From contig JAEHOE010000024.1 of assembly GCA_016858145.1 (NCBI GenBank), positions 682,001 through 746,000 on the forward strand: a stretch of 64,000 bases of DNA. The letters run 5' to 3'. Under the pieces are notes generated by a model. It saw nothing but the letters and a program-made list of their open reading frames with translations. It did no database searches and was not told where the DNA came from. Origin of the DNA: Edaphochlamys debaryana (taxonomy: Eukaryota > Chlorophyta > Chlorophyceae > Chlamydomonadales). The stretch's first letter is position 1. Each line of letters opens with the position of its first letter. The position numbers were made by a program, and so were the translations under genes. Below, in pieces: positions 33,935 through 45,112 of this stretch.

Positions 33935-35710
33935 CTGGATGTTGGCGTGGGCGGGGCAGGGGTGCGGCTAGGGCGAGGCGCTGACACCCGCCGGCGTGGC
34001 CCACGCCCACCAGAGCTGATCCGGAAGCAACCCAGATGCGGGCAGCCCAAGGGCTATCCTAGTGCGAAAGGCAGAGCCCCTGGGGCTTCGCCTGTATCCC
34101 GCCGGGGCTTTGGCCGTGGGGGCATTTGTGCCCGGCTTGGCGGCCCTGCACCGCTGCGCTTGCTTGGGGATGCTGACCGCCAGCTGGCAGGACTCCCTGC
34201 AACTCTCAGCGGGCTATGCGCGCCCCAAGTACAGCTGCGCGGACCGCCATTCTCCGATTTGGTGTTTATCAACACCGCTAGTTGTGGACAATGGCGCAAC
34301 GCGGGTGACAAGAGCCTTCCGCACGTTCGCAGCTTTGGCTGGGCTCCGCTTTGCTGTTGGGTCGTGGGTGCATGTGCTGGGCGGCCGTTCGGGTGGCAGA
34401 TGTGTGAAGATGAACAGTGTGACAACACCAGCGCAGTTGGAAGGACTCGAAGACGCAGCATGGCAACAGGCCAACAGCGTCATAGGATCGAACCAAGGCA
34501 CCGTCATGGCGCAACCAGTCCTTGTTCCAGTCCGCGAGGTCCGGACCCAGTCGTTGGCATGCAAGCTTTCAGCCCGTGCATCGGTAGTAAGCTCCTGATA
34601 GCCCCTCCTATCATTACCCTCTTCATCAGGTCTTCAGCCGCCCTGGCGGCTCTGCAAGCGGCCGCCAAGCCGAGTGCACCTCCAGCTGCACCGCCGCTGC
34701 CGCCAGTCATCTGGAGCGGCCCCAGAGCGCATTGCCTCCAACTCCGCGACATGCTCAACCCCCCCCCCCGCGCATTGGTGGCAGCCAAGGCGATCTGGGG
34801 CTACCGCCATTCCACCGCCCTTGCCTCTCAGAGGGTATTAGGCAAGCTAGCAATGTCTCTGACAGTGGATCAAAACTTGGCTACTAGGAGACGGGGTTGG
34901 AAAGTCAACATTACATGCCATGCATTGGCGGATGTGCACAGGCCTGATTCCGGCCCCTACCCAGCCCTAGGCCATGCCCGCCGGGTGGAGGGCACCAGGG
35001 CCCTGCCCTGGATGTTGTGCGTTCTCAGAGCGTGTCGCCTGCAGTCCCGCCCTACAGGCGACAGTAGGAACACCACACCACACCCAGCGCACACAGAAGC
35101 TCCGACCCCCCCACACCCTCCCTTGACGTACATTGCACACACTGCCGTACGTGGCCATAATAATAAGCCCGCCCATTGACAGTACCCGGACACGACACGC
35201 CAGCAATATCACACCAGTACGAAATGCAACAAGCAAAGGCATGGCCCGTCATGGCCCTGAAGCCCGGCGAGGGCGGTCGGCAGATTGCAACTCTACGTTG
35301 CAGGACCCGTACTCTCACGTCTCACCCGCACCCGGAGCGCCCAGCGTCAGGCCGTTCAGGGTTCAGGCTTGCGCAGCCTCAGGCCTGGGCATATCCAGCC
35401 TGACCTCAGCTCCAATCCTAGTTCCAATCCTTGACCTATACACTGGACAGTCGACACAGAGCGGCACTCCATAAGCGCTTCTAGCCCCTGCAATGCGACT
35501 CGGCTCCTGACAGCCCCTCCTGCCATGCATGGCCCGTCTTCATAATGCCCAGCCCAGCCCAGCCCAGCCGCCATGGCCCTGCACAGGTCAAGGCAGCGCC
35601 GCCACGCACCTCCTGGCACCCGCCCTGACGAAACCCTCAACGTCCTGCCAGGCACCCTCGGGCATCTGGAGGCCAGTCCATCCCTCCCAGGCCACCTCTG
35701 GTCCTGCGGC
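33935..35710. other. long spacer, no supported gene
   Basis: The plus strand has a long open frame through 35179, but its text has no repeat or domain pattern, no paralogue in the window and no splice support. It begins as frameshifted ankyrin sequence. The region probably contains degraded duplicate sequence plus the 3' end of the modular gene that stops at 35711 (minus). Confidence 0.45.
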
Positions 35711-38700
35711 TTAGACTGCGACCCCTTGAGCCGCCTGAGCGGCTAGCCGATCTGCCTCCGCCTGAGCTGCCACCGCCGCTGCGCGCCATTTGACAGCTGC
35801 ATCCTCCGCTGCATTCGCTGCCTCTTCCGTCTTGTCTGCCACCGCGCGAGCGGCTGCAGCGTCCTCAGAGCGCGTCGCCTCTAGCTCTGCGCGCAGCTCA
35901 ATCGCCCGCGCATTGGAGGTAGCCAAGGCTTCCTGGATCTGCTGCCGCTCCGCCGCCCACGCCTCTCGCTCCGATCGCAGCTTCGACTCCGCCGCCACCT
36001 GCGCCTCCGCCGCCGCCACCCGCGCTGCCTCCGCCGCCACCGCCGCTGCCTCCGCCGCTATCCGCGCCTTCTCCGAATCCGCCAGCGCTGCTGTGAGGCG
36101 GGCTATCTCCACCTCATCCTGCTCGGCTTGCGCAAGGGCCCGCTTGAGCGTGCCCTTCCTGGATGTGGGCCGGTGGAGGGGTGGTGGCACCGGCACCTGG
36201 CCACCGGGCACCGGCGCGGGCCTACCGTTGCTGCGGTGCTCGCTGCCGCTGCCGTCCCCCGTAGGCACCGCTGGCACCTCAGTTCCCGTGCCATCAACCG
36301 CCGCGGCCTCAACCGCCGGTCCGTGTGCGGGCTCTACTCGCTGAGGCGGCGCGGGCGGCTGCGTTTGCGATGGAGCCTGCGCGTGGGTAGCTCGAGGCTG
36401 CGGCGTCTGTTGCTGGAGCGGTGGCGGCGGAGGCTGCGGCGTCTGGTGCTGGAGCGGTGGCGGCGGAGGCTGAGGCTGTTGCTGGAGCGGTGGCGGCGGA
36501 GGCTGCGGCGTCTGGTGCTGGAGCGGTGGCGGCGGAGGCTGCGGCGTCTGGTGCTGGAGCGGTGGCGGCGGAGGCTGAGGCTGTTGCTGGAGCGGTGGCG
36601 GCGGAGGCTGCGGCGTCTGGTGCTGGAGCGGTGGCGGCGGAGGCTGCGGCGTCTGGTGCTGGAGCGGTGGCGGCGGAGGCTGAGGCTGTTGCTGGAGCGG
36701 TGGCGGCGGAGGCTGCGGCGTCTGGTGCTGGAGCGGTGGCGGCGGAGGCTGAGGCTGTTGCTGGAGCGGTGGCAGCGGAGGCTGCGGCGTCTGGTGCTGG
36801 AGCGGTGGCGGCGGAGGCGGCGGCGTCTGGTGCTGGAGCGGTGGCGGCGGAGGCTGAGGCTGTTGCTGGAGCGGTGGCAGCGGAGGCTGCGGCGTCTGGT
36901 GCTGGAGCGGTGGCGGCGGAGGCTGCGGCGTCTGGTGCTGGAGCGGCGGCGGCGGAGGCGGAGGCTGGAACGGCTGCAGCGGATGGGGGCCCGGCACTGT
37001 CAGCCCCGCTGCTGCTGGAGGCCGTATGACTGGAGGAGGCATGGCAAGGCCGGCAGGCGCCTGCGGGAATGGCGGCGGCGGCGGTGCCACGAGCTGCACC
37101 ACGGTGGTGTTCGCATCGGCGCCGTCACTAGCCGCGCCGCGGCCGTCAGCCCTCCTGCCGCCGCTGGTGTCGGCGAGTGCTGGCCGGCCGTCGTCCACGA
37201 GCGCCTGCTGCTGCGGTGACGTGTGGCGCGGCAAGTGCTCGTGTGGCCCGTCCACCCCTGCAGGCACCTGCTGGACCAGCGGGATTTGCTGGGGCGGCGG
37301 CGACAAAGACGATGTCAGCGGGCCTGCCATGCGCTGCTGCGCGACCATGCCGCGTGGGTCCCTATGGACCAGCGCCCGGCCATTGATGGGGTTGCCCGGT
37401 GGCACGGGGAGGCGTGACGGCGCCAGCGTTCGACTCGCGGCGGCAATGCGTTCTGCTTCTGCCTGCCGCAGGTGCGCAGCAGTGCCTGCGTCCTGCTGTC
37501 CCGCTTGCCCAGCGTCCGCATCCCGCAGTGCCGCGGTAACGGGGGCGTCTGGGAGCGGCAGGCCCTCTCTGTCCACCTCTTGTGCCCTGGTACCGGTATG
37601 CTCCGCGGACCGGCCCCGGCTCCGACCCGCCAGGCCTGTAGAGCCACCGGCGGTGCGGTCCGCCAGAAGTTCCTCGACCGGGCTTGGGGCCTCGCCTGGC
37701 CTCGGGCTCGCCTCCTTACCGAATGAGGCCCGGTCGTCAGGCGAGGCCACAGGCGCTGCGGCATCCGCCGAGTTCGCATCAGGGTTGGGGACAGGCATTG
37801 GCGATTCGCGGTGAGGCCTGTGTGCCTCCGGCGGCGGCGGCTGCGCCGCCTCGGCCTGCTCATCCTCAACGCCGACGCTGGCCTCTGCCGCCTGAGCTAC
37901 TGCGGCTGCTGGCGCGGCAGCCTGCACTGCCGCCTGAGCTACTGCGGCTGCTGGCACGGCAGCCTGCACTGCCGCCTGAGCTACTGCGGCTGCTGGCACG
38001 GCAGCCTGCACTGCCGCCTGAGCTACTGCGGCTGCTGGCACGGCAGCCTGCACTGCCGCCTGAGCTACTGCGGCTGCTGGCACGGCAGCCTGCACTGCCG
38101 CAGCCCGCGCCGCCTCCCGCTCCGCAGCCACGTGCGCTGCGGCCGCATGGGCCGCCATCTCTGCCTGGCGGCTGATCCAGCCGGGCAGGGCCGAACGGGG
38201 CGGCGCAGGAGGTGAGGCGTGTGGACCGGGGTGACCCTCCTCCTGCTCCTCCTCCCCATTCCCCCGCTCGTCCTCCGCCTCCCCTCCAGGTTCAGCCTCG
38301 TCGTCAGCCTCCTCGGCTCCCGCGTCCCCCGTCAGCCCCAGTCCTGCGGCGGAGGTGAGGGGGAGGGGTCCAAGCAAATTGCAGTGCGAGTGGCGAGGGG
38401 GAGGGGTTGAGAGCTCTGGTACAGCCGCGATCCGCAGGTAGGGAAGAGTAGTAGGCGTCGCATCAGTGCATGCACCCACGACCCACCCCCTGCCCAGAGT
38501 CTCGCAATGATCCACTGTTCTGCATTGCTCACCTGCCCCTTCCTCCCCAATGCCGCTGGGGCCCAGGGCCGCTTGCGAGGGCACCGTGAGCACCACCTGG
38601 CCCGACTCAGTCCTCTGCAGGCGCAGGCGCACATGCTCCGGCCCGCTTGTGCCGCACCGGGGGATTCCAAGGGCCGACTGGTGCTGTGATCTCAAGTAAA

Positions 38701-40109
38701 GCCTCCACTGCTTGTCGCGCCCGTACCTCTTCAACTTGGCCTCGATAGTCCGCGTCCCGCTCCCCGGCAGCTCGGCAATTAGCTGCACATGCGATGACTC
38801 GCCCGGCTGGTCCCAAAACAGCTGGTCCACCTGCGGGGCGGGAAGATGGACAAGCAATGAGCGAAAAGAGGCACAGTTCCTGATTGGGTCCAGATCGGTA
38901 AGTGGCCAGCGAGCCCGCTGCCGGTAAGCCCGTGGACGCCCACCTGGTCGGGTGAAACCCAGGCATTGCCGTTCTTGACCGTCATCTTGATGTCATGGGG
39001 CCCAGCTGGGCCCACATCCAGCCCTGCCCCCGCAGGTGCCGCGGGCCTCGCCGTACGCTGGCGGCGCTGCGGAGGGCTCGGCCCGCCCTCATTGGCCCGT
39101 TTGCGGCCAGCCGGCCCCAGCGTTGCGACAGGGCCGCCACCGTCCACGGCCGCCGCCTCAGCTGCAGCGGCGCCGGCTGCAGCTTGAGACGCTTCCTCGG
39201 CGGCTCTTAGGGCGGCGTCTGCCGAAGCGTGTTGCCGCAGCACGCCCCTCAGCCGCCCCTTCTTCCGGCACAGCGTGGTCAGCTTTAGGGTCGAGCGACG
39301 CAGGTCCCAACCGGAGGGCACCACTTGTTTGAGATCTTTCTCCAGCCCTGAAAACTTGAACTCGCTGCTCGTGTCGTCGGCGCCGATGGGGCGTATGGTG
39401 AGCCGCGCCTGCTGGTCGCCGAAATCGCATGGCCCACCTTCGCAGGATAGCGTGACTTCGAGCGCCTTGGCCCTGCCACTCAGGAAGTCCCCCATCCAAG
39501 GGAAGTCATTCTTACGCAATGCCATCTTGCGGTCTCGAATGGCTACCACGGCACCAGCACCGTCGGCGCCGTCAGCCCCTTCTTCCTCCATCGCTGCTGC
39601 CAGCTCCGGCTCTGCCACCCGCTGACGGAGCTGTCTGGGGCCTGACGGCCCCGCAGCCGCTGCCCCACCTGACCGCTTCCGGCTCGCCCCGTCCTTCCGG
39701 GGGGCCGCTTGACCCTGACGACGCTTAGCAGGACGGTCCTCAACCGCGCGCTGCACGGGTTGCTTGCGCCGCGCAGCGGACGTCGAAGCCCCAGCCTGGT
39801 TGCCTGCGCCCGGCTGTTTCGGCTTGGCCGCTGCCGCCGGCTTGGGGGCAGGTCGGGTCGGGCGTCGGGAGTCTGAGCCTGACGACGAGTCCGAGCTTGA
39901 GTCAGAACTTGACGAGGAATCCGAGCTCGAGTCCGAGTCTGAGTCCGAGTCCGAATCCGAGCTCGAGTCCGAGCTTGATGAGGAATCCGAGCTTGAGTCC
40001 GAGCTCGTGTCCGAGTCAGCGTCAGAGCTGGGCTGCGGCTGCGGTTGCTCCTGCTGCCGCGGCAGCGGCGGTGGCGGTTGAGGCTGGGGCTGCGCCTGTG
40101 ACTGTTGAC

Positions 40110-40150
<41 letters not shown>

Positions 40151-41984
40151 AGTGGAGGCTGCGGCTGCGTCCGTGGTTGTTGCGGTGGCGGCAGCGGCGA
40201 CATGGACTCCCCGTCCATACCTGAGGCTGAGCTGAGGTTGGCCCTCGTTTGCTCCGCCACATCAACGCCGCGTGCTGCCACCAGCGGCCCCGGCAGCCGC
40301 TGCCGCTGGGGCCTCTCCAACACGGGCGTGCCCTCCCCTCCGCCTCTGTCACGGCCGCTGCCGGGTGCCCCGGAGGGCTGCTTCCGGAGGGATCCTCCAC
40401 GCTCATCTGGCACACCTGCGGCGGCGGCCACCACCTGGGGTGTCGGCGCAGCACGCCCCTCAGCCGCAATCTGGACGCATCAAGAACGCTGAGCTCCAGG
40501 TTCCAGCCCTGCACGGCCCAGCCAGGGCCCACCGAGTCCTGCAGCGCTGCCGCCAGGTCCTTGATGAAGAGGCGGTCGTTCACCCTGGACAAAGTGAGCT
40601 GAACGGCCCTGCCGGGATCGCCAGCTGCATCGCCCTCGCAGCCGAGCAAGACGCTGAGCGATGGGGCCGCACTGGCGCTGGCACTGAGGAAGGGCTGCAG
40701 CAACCCAGCCAGCGCTGGCGGCAGCTCGGTGGGGCCGGGCAGGACGAGCAGCTGCGCCCGCACCAAGGTCCGCCTGGGCTGAGCCGAAGGTCTCGGAGCC
40801 GCCACGGCGGCGTCTAAACACCAAAGGCTGACACGGCAGGCGGTGGGCGTTGGGGGTGCGGTGGGGCGGAGGATGAGGTGGTGGCCTGCCTGGGGCCGGA
40901 GGTCCTTGTACAGCGGACCCAGGTCGAATATGCGGACGGTGGGCCCTGGCTGCTGCTCCAGAGACGCCTGAGGAGTTGGTAAGAGTGACGCATCAAGACG
41001 GGCGTCAGACAGGCAACATGCGACAGCACGGCATAGGACCTCACGGTAGCGGCATCGCCTCACCTCCCAGCTTCTTCCGTCCCCGCGTCCGCCGCCCGCT
41101 TGCTGGTCCTCCAGCAGCGTCAGCCTGGGCGGCAGGGGCACCTCGTCTCCGCAGCCCAGCGCCTCTTGCAGCGAGGCGCGGGAGACGTACGCCTCGCCGT
41201 GAGCCACTAGATGGGTTAGAGGAGGGGCGGGAACGGAAGGAGTCAGTAGCTTGTGGCTACCGGTAATGAAAGCCGCAGGCCAATGCGCCACAAGACTCCG
41301 GGCTTCACTCAGGAGCGACTAGGCTGAGAGTACAACGGCGTGACCCCATCCGCATTGTGTGCTCACCGTTCTCAAGGCTTAGCGGCTGATCAGAGGCTAC
41401 GTCTCCAGCCCTCGTACTGCCGCTGCGGGGAAGCTGGGACGGCTCCAGGCCCAGCAGCTGCCCAGCCGCCCGCCGCGCTCCCACTGTGGCCGCACTGCCC
41501 GTCGTCGCCGTCAGCGTAGCCGGCCTGGCAGGGCCGTGCAGGGCCGCTGCCTGGGTTGCAGCTCTCGGGAGCAGGCCCGTCATTGGAGGGGCCTGGGGCG
41601 GTCGCAGGGGCTGGTGCTGACGTGCGGCGCGGGCCGCCAGCAAAGCAGGAGACGCAACGCTGGTTGGCGATGAAAAAGGGTGCGGGATTGAGCCCGGCAC
41701 TGGACGGGCCTGGCGCGGTTGGTGGGACTGCTGGCGGGGGGAGGGGCCCGCAGCGGCGGCGCTAGTGGACGCTGGGATGAAGCCCCCGCGCGTGGCCGCC
41801 GGCGGCGAGTTGATCGGCGCCTGCGAGGCACGACAAAGAAGGCTGGTAAACCGTTGTTCACCACTGCGTACGCCCAACACGCCCGCCCGCAGGCTTCCGG
41901 CAGAGCACCGACCTGTCCTGAAGGCCCCGCGGTGCTGTGCGTGGCCCGCCTGTCCGCATCGTGCTCTCCCGGGGCCTGGTCCAT
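35711..41984 (-). CDS. modular protein of pair 3: C, C, AB, Ala and Pro/Gln repeats, coiled coil
   Basis: Exons: 41984-41913 (MDQAPGEHDADRRATHSTAG), 41820-41367, 41206-41064, 40967-38944, 38830-38533, 38343-35711 (stop TAA). Order: a divergent C module (40.77-40.45 kb, ending RLRGVLRRH); Pro/Gln then Ser/Asp-rich acidic tract (about 40.2-39.85 kb); basic linker; C module (39.54-39.22 kb, MALRKNDFPWMGDFLSGR to KKGRLRGVLRQ); AB module split by an intron after WVSPDQ and continuing VDQLFWDQPGES to QAALGP; 14-aa Ala-rich repeats; Pro/Gln repeats; a C-terminal coiled coil (EQDEVEIARLTAALADSEKA onward). All junctions are in phase except that exon 4 needs a single-base frame change near 40.43-40.45 kb. 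No SET domain follows. The localisation is probably nuclear, inferred from acidic/basic tracts and the SET-linked relatives. No function can be stated. Confidence 0.65.
36411..36965 (-). repeat. 33/36-bp coding minisatellite (Pro/Gln)
   Basis: About 16 tandem units of two interleaved lengths, 36 bp and 33 bp. They encode P-Q-P-P-P-P-P-L-Q-H-Q-T and P-Q-P-P-P-P-P-L-Q-Q-Q on the minus strand. Units are nearly identical, with a few Pro-to-Leu and Gln-to-Pro changes. All units are multiples of 3 bp, so copy-number change keeps the modular gene in frame. Plus-strand frames are also open, which is a by-product of the repeat. Confidence 0.9.
37880..38100 (-). repeat. 42-bp coding minisatellite, 5 copies (Ala-rich)
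   Basis: Direct repeats of 42 bp begin at 37891, 37933, 37975, 38017 and 38059. They are almost identical and encode a 14-aa unit A-V-P-A-A-A-V-A-Q-A-A-V-Q-A on the minus strand, likely one long Ala-rich helix in the modular protein. The unit length keeps the frame. Confidence 0.9.
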
Positions 41985-42622
41985 GGCTGTCCAGGCCTAT
42001 GGTCCGAGCGTGCACTGGGGGCAGCGTGGGCCAGCGTGGTGGGCAGTGAGAGGTAATGCACCGCAACATGGACCAGCTTAGCGCAACCAGTCTCACCCTT
42101 AACAATCAATCTAATCTGGAAGAACTCGACGTGCTCCGCGCGCTCAGCTCAGCTCAGCTGCCACAGCTGCGCCCGCAAGGCGCCCGCCGGTCGGCGTGCA
42201 GACCATCCATCAAGCGCTAACATTTAAGTGTCTAGCATCTTGATCACATTGTCCGCAGCGAGGAGGAGCTAAGACCCAACTAGGACGAAACTGGCAGTGC
42301 ATCCGTTACAGTTCACGGGCAGTTCAGGCTGCTTTGTCAAGGATAACACCACCACGCTGGGAAGGGTCGACCGGGTGGCGAACTCTTGGTGTGGGGGAGA
42401 AGCGCGCAACATGGGGCGCCGGGTAGAGGAGGGGCCGAGGGCGTGTGCGGCAGGGTGTGCAGCGCCCTAGGAAAGCTTCTGTGACATCTCTCTATACAAG
42501 CATACTACGCGATTGTGCTTGGCACGACTCACGCAGCCTGCAGAGGGGATGCACGTCCGGAGCTCGGCGCTGAGGGCGTTACTGGCCTTCCCGGACAAGC
42601 AGCAGCCACGCGATACAGCGAA
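41985..42622. promoter_or_regulatory. divergent intergenic region of pair 3
   Basis: This is a 638-bp gap between the modular gene start (minus, 41984) and the ankyrin-like ATG (plus, 42623). It is the shortest of the three divergent spacers and lies between the best-preserved pair. An in-frame upstream ATG for the ankyrin gene exists at 42515. I prefer 42623 because it is the start conserved with copy 2. No TATA-like element was firmly identified. Confidence 0.45.
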
Positions 42623-45112
42623 ATGTGGAACGCGGACATCCTCGAGCGGATAGCGGGCTTCTTGCCGCCCAACGATGTGGCGCTCGGGCTGCGCCTGCTC
42701 TGCCGCGCGACGGCTCTGCAGTTCAGAGGCTGTTCGAGTGTGCTGCTGTCGCAGCCGGTGCAGCCTGAAGCCTTTGCGCGGCACTGGTCTTCACCTGAGG
42801 CCGTGGGGGCCTTGACCCTTCCTCAACGCCGGCAGCTCCTTGCCCTCACCGCCCGCTCCGGGGTCCTCGTCAACACGCAGCTGGCGGCTTCCCATGCGGG
42901 CTGCACGCTATCTGGCGAGCTGCTGCAAGCCGCAGCCGAGGGGGGCGACCTGGAGACGGTGTTGTGGCTCCACGCCGCTCGGCCCTCTCCATGGAGTGCT
43001 GCCGCCATGGAGGCTGTGGTAGCAGCGGCCGCCCGCTGCGGCCACCTGCACGTGGTGACATGGGCTGTGGGGGCATATCCTTCGATAAGCCAACTGGGTC
43101 CCGAGCTGACCGCTACGGCCCAGGCGGGGCACACGGACGTTGTGGACTGGCTCTTGGCGCAGGCGGGGCAAGGCTCCTGCCAGTGCGGGGCGCAACCCCC
43201 CTTCGGCTGGGCCCCGGGTAGCCACGCCCACCAGAGCTCCGCTCGTGCAACCCACATCGCCGGCGTTACCTTCCGCTGCAGCTTGGCGGCCCTGCACTTT
43301 GCCGCTGCGCTCGGAGCGGCGCTGGGGGGTCGGGCTCAGCTCCTGGACCGCTTGTTGCCGGGAGCTGGGGTTCAGGCCCTGCCGACACGGGGCCAGCAGG
43401 CGGCTGCAGACATCGTAGCCCTCCTCCCGGGCGCCCTCCAGGGCCTGGCCCTCGGCCCTGGGCCTGGCCCGCCCAACACAGCCCCTGCCGGTCCGCCCCG
43501 CGCCTCTACCTCCCCGCCCCTGGACTCCGGCTTCCCGGCGGTCCGCGCGCTCCTGTCGGCGGCGGCTCAGGGGTGCGACCTGGCCACCTTCCTCCGCCTT
43601 CTCGACACGCTCGACCCCACCCGCAGCTACTTTCCGGGCGCAGATGAGTGCCACTCGGTCCTCTACAACGCAGCCGCAAGCACCACGCCCGACTGGCGGG
43701 ACAAGGTGGCCTTCCTGCTGCTAGACCGCGGATACTGCTGGGGCGAGCACTCGTGGTCGGGCGTCATGGCCACACGGCCGACCCTGGAGCGGCTGGCCGA
43801 GCTGCGCGAGTGGCTGGGCGGTGGCAGTGGTTTGGCGAGCGGGGGCGGCGTGACGGGCGCCAGCAGTGACGCCTGGGCACCGGGGCCGGGAGGCGCGGGA
43901 GGAGGGGCGGCGCCGAGGCCCGTGCCGCTGCCGAGGCGGGGCCGGATGGAGGCGCTGCAGGTGCTGTTGGACGTGGGCGCGGGGGCGCAGGTCATGGAGG
44001 TGCGTGGGGCGTGCGGGGAGAAGGGGCTGTGGGGCTGTGGGACGGGATGGGGTGACCTGGGGGCTGGTGTTGGCGCGTCCCACCCCTTGTGGCGGTCATG
44101 GAGCGTGGGCGGCCCGAGGGCCATACCATACAAGGGACCGTAGTGCGTGCTACCAGTATCCTCCTGGCTCGGTCTATGTGAACCGTGCGGCTGCTCCCTG
44201 CAGGACGCCGCTCGCCACGCGGCACGCGAGGGCGACCTGCCCATGCTCACGTGGCTGCACTCCCGCGGCTGTGCGAACCTCATGTCGGGTTACCTAGCCC
44301 TGCTGCCCTCGGCAGCGCGTGGGGGGCATCTCGATGTGGTGGCGTGGCTGGTGGAGACCTTTGGCCCCGCCGCGCCCCTCACCGCCGGCATATTCGCGGC
44401 AGCCGCCGAGAGCGGCAGCCCGCGGCTGCTGACGTGGCTGGCGGAGCGGGGCTGCCGCTGGGACGGCTGGGCGTGGGTGGGCGCCGCGGCGGCCGGCAAT
44501 GGCGCCACCCTGGAGTGGATGGTGCAGCGAGGCATGGGGCCCAACATGGGGGTGAGTGAGAGGGCTGGTGCCCAAGGGGATGGCAGCGGGCTAGAGGGCC
44601 TTCGGCTCTTAGACCAAGCCAGGAGCAGGGGTTTCTTGTGGGATTGCTGCATTACATTTGCTAGTCCTTCCCCTCCTTGGCAAGCAATGAACTGACAGAG
44701 GGAGCCAGGAACATGTGGTCCGTGTGGGGATGTTGCCATACCGTATTCGGCTTGCTAACCGTGCTGACCTGTCTGTGCCTGTGCCCTCCAGGACACGGCG
44801 GGGGAGGCGTACGTGCGCGCAGCCCACAACGGCGACCTCCTGACGCTGGGCACGCTGCGGCGCCTCGGCAGCCCCTGGAGCCCCGCGGGGGACACCTTCA
44901 CCCGCGCCATCCTCTCGCGGGGCCGGGCCGCGCCCCTGTCCGCGCTTCGCTGGCTGCGGGATCGGGGCTGCCCCGTCAGCTGGGCCAACGCTGCGGAGGC
45001 GGCGGCCGGTGCGGCCCGCCTGCCTGGGAATCTGGATGCGGGCGTGGTGGTGGGGTGGGTGGCGGAGCAGCGGGGGGTGGACCAGCGGGCGCGGGCCGAG
45101 CGGCCGGTGTAG
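42623..45112 (+). CDS. F-box/ankyrin-like repeat protein, copy 3 (intact)
   Basis: Three exons: 42623-43999, 44204-44551, 44792-45112 (stop TAG), all phase 0, giving 681 aa. The N terminus (MWNADILERIAGFLPPNDVA, LGLRLLCRATALQFR) resembles an F-box helix set. The block LSQPVQPEAFARHWSSPEAV and TLPQRRQLLALTARSGVLV follows. Ankyrin-like repeats come next: EGGDLETVLWLHAARPSPWS, CGHLHVVTWAVGAYPS, AGHTDVVDWLLAQAG. Exons 2 and 3 add EGDLPMLTWLHSRGC, GGHLDVVAWLVETFG, GSPRLLTWLAERGCRW and NGDLLTLGTLRRLGSPW. This layout is typical of a large volvocine algal family. A ubiquitin-ligase adaptor role is only suggested by the F-box-like start. It is the intact reference for the two decayed copies at 20.8 and 33.0 kb and faces a modular gene transcribed the other way. 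Confidence 0.85.

Noticed and set aside
33947..35179. 410-aa plus-strand ORF
   Set aside because: It starts as frameshifted ankyrin sequence and then has no domain, repeat or paralogue support. Chance openness is expected at this GC content.
36128..37219. Long plus-strand open frames across the Pro/Gln minisatellite
   Set aside because: A 33/36-bp stop-free repeat opens several frames on both strands. The minus frame joins in phase to the AB module and coiled coil, while the plus frames give only Arg/Leu or Ala/Gly strings.
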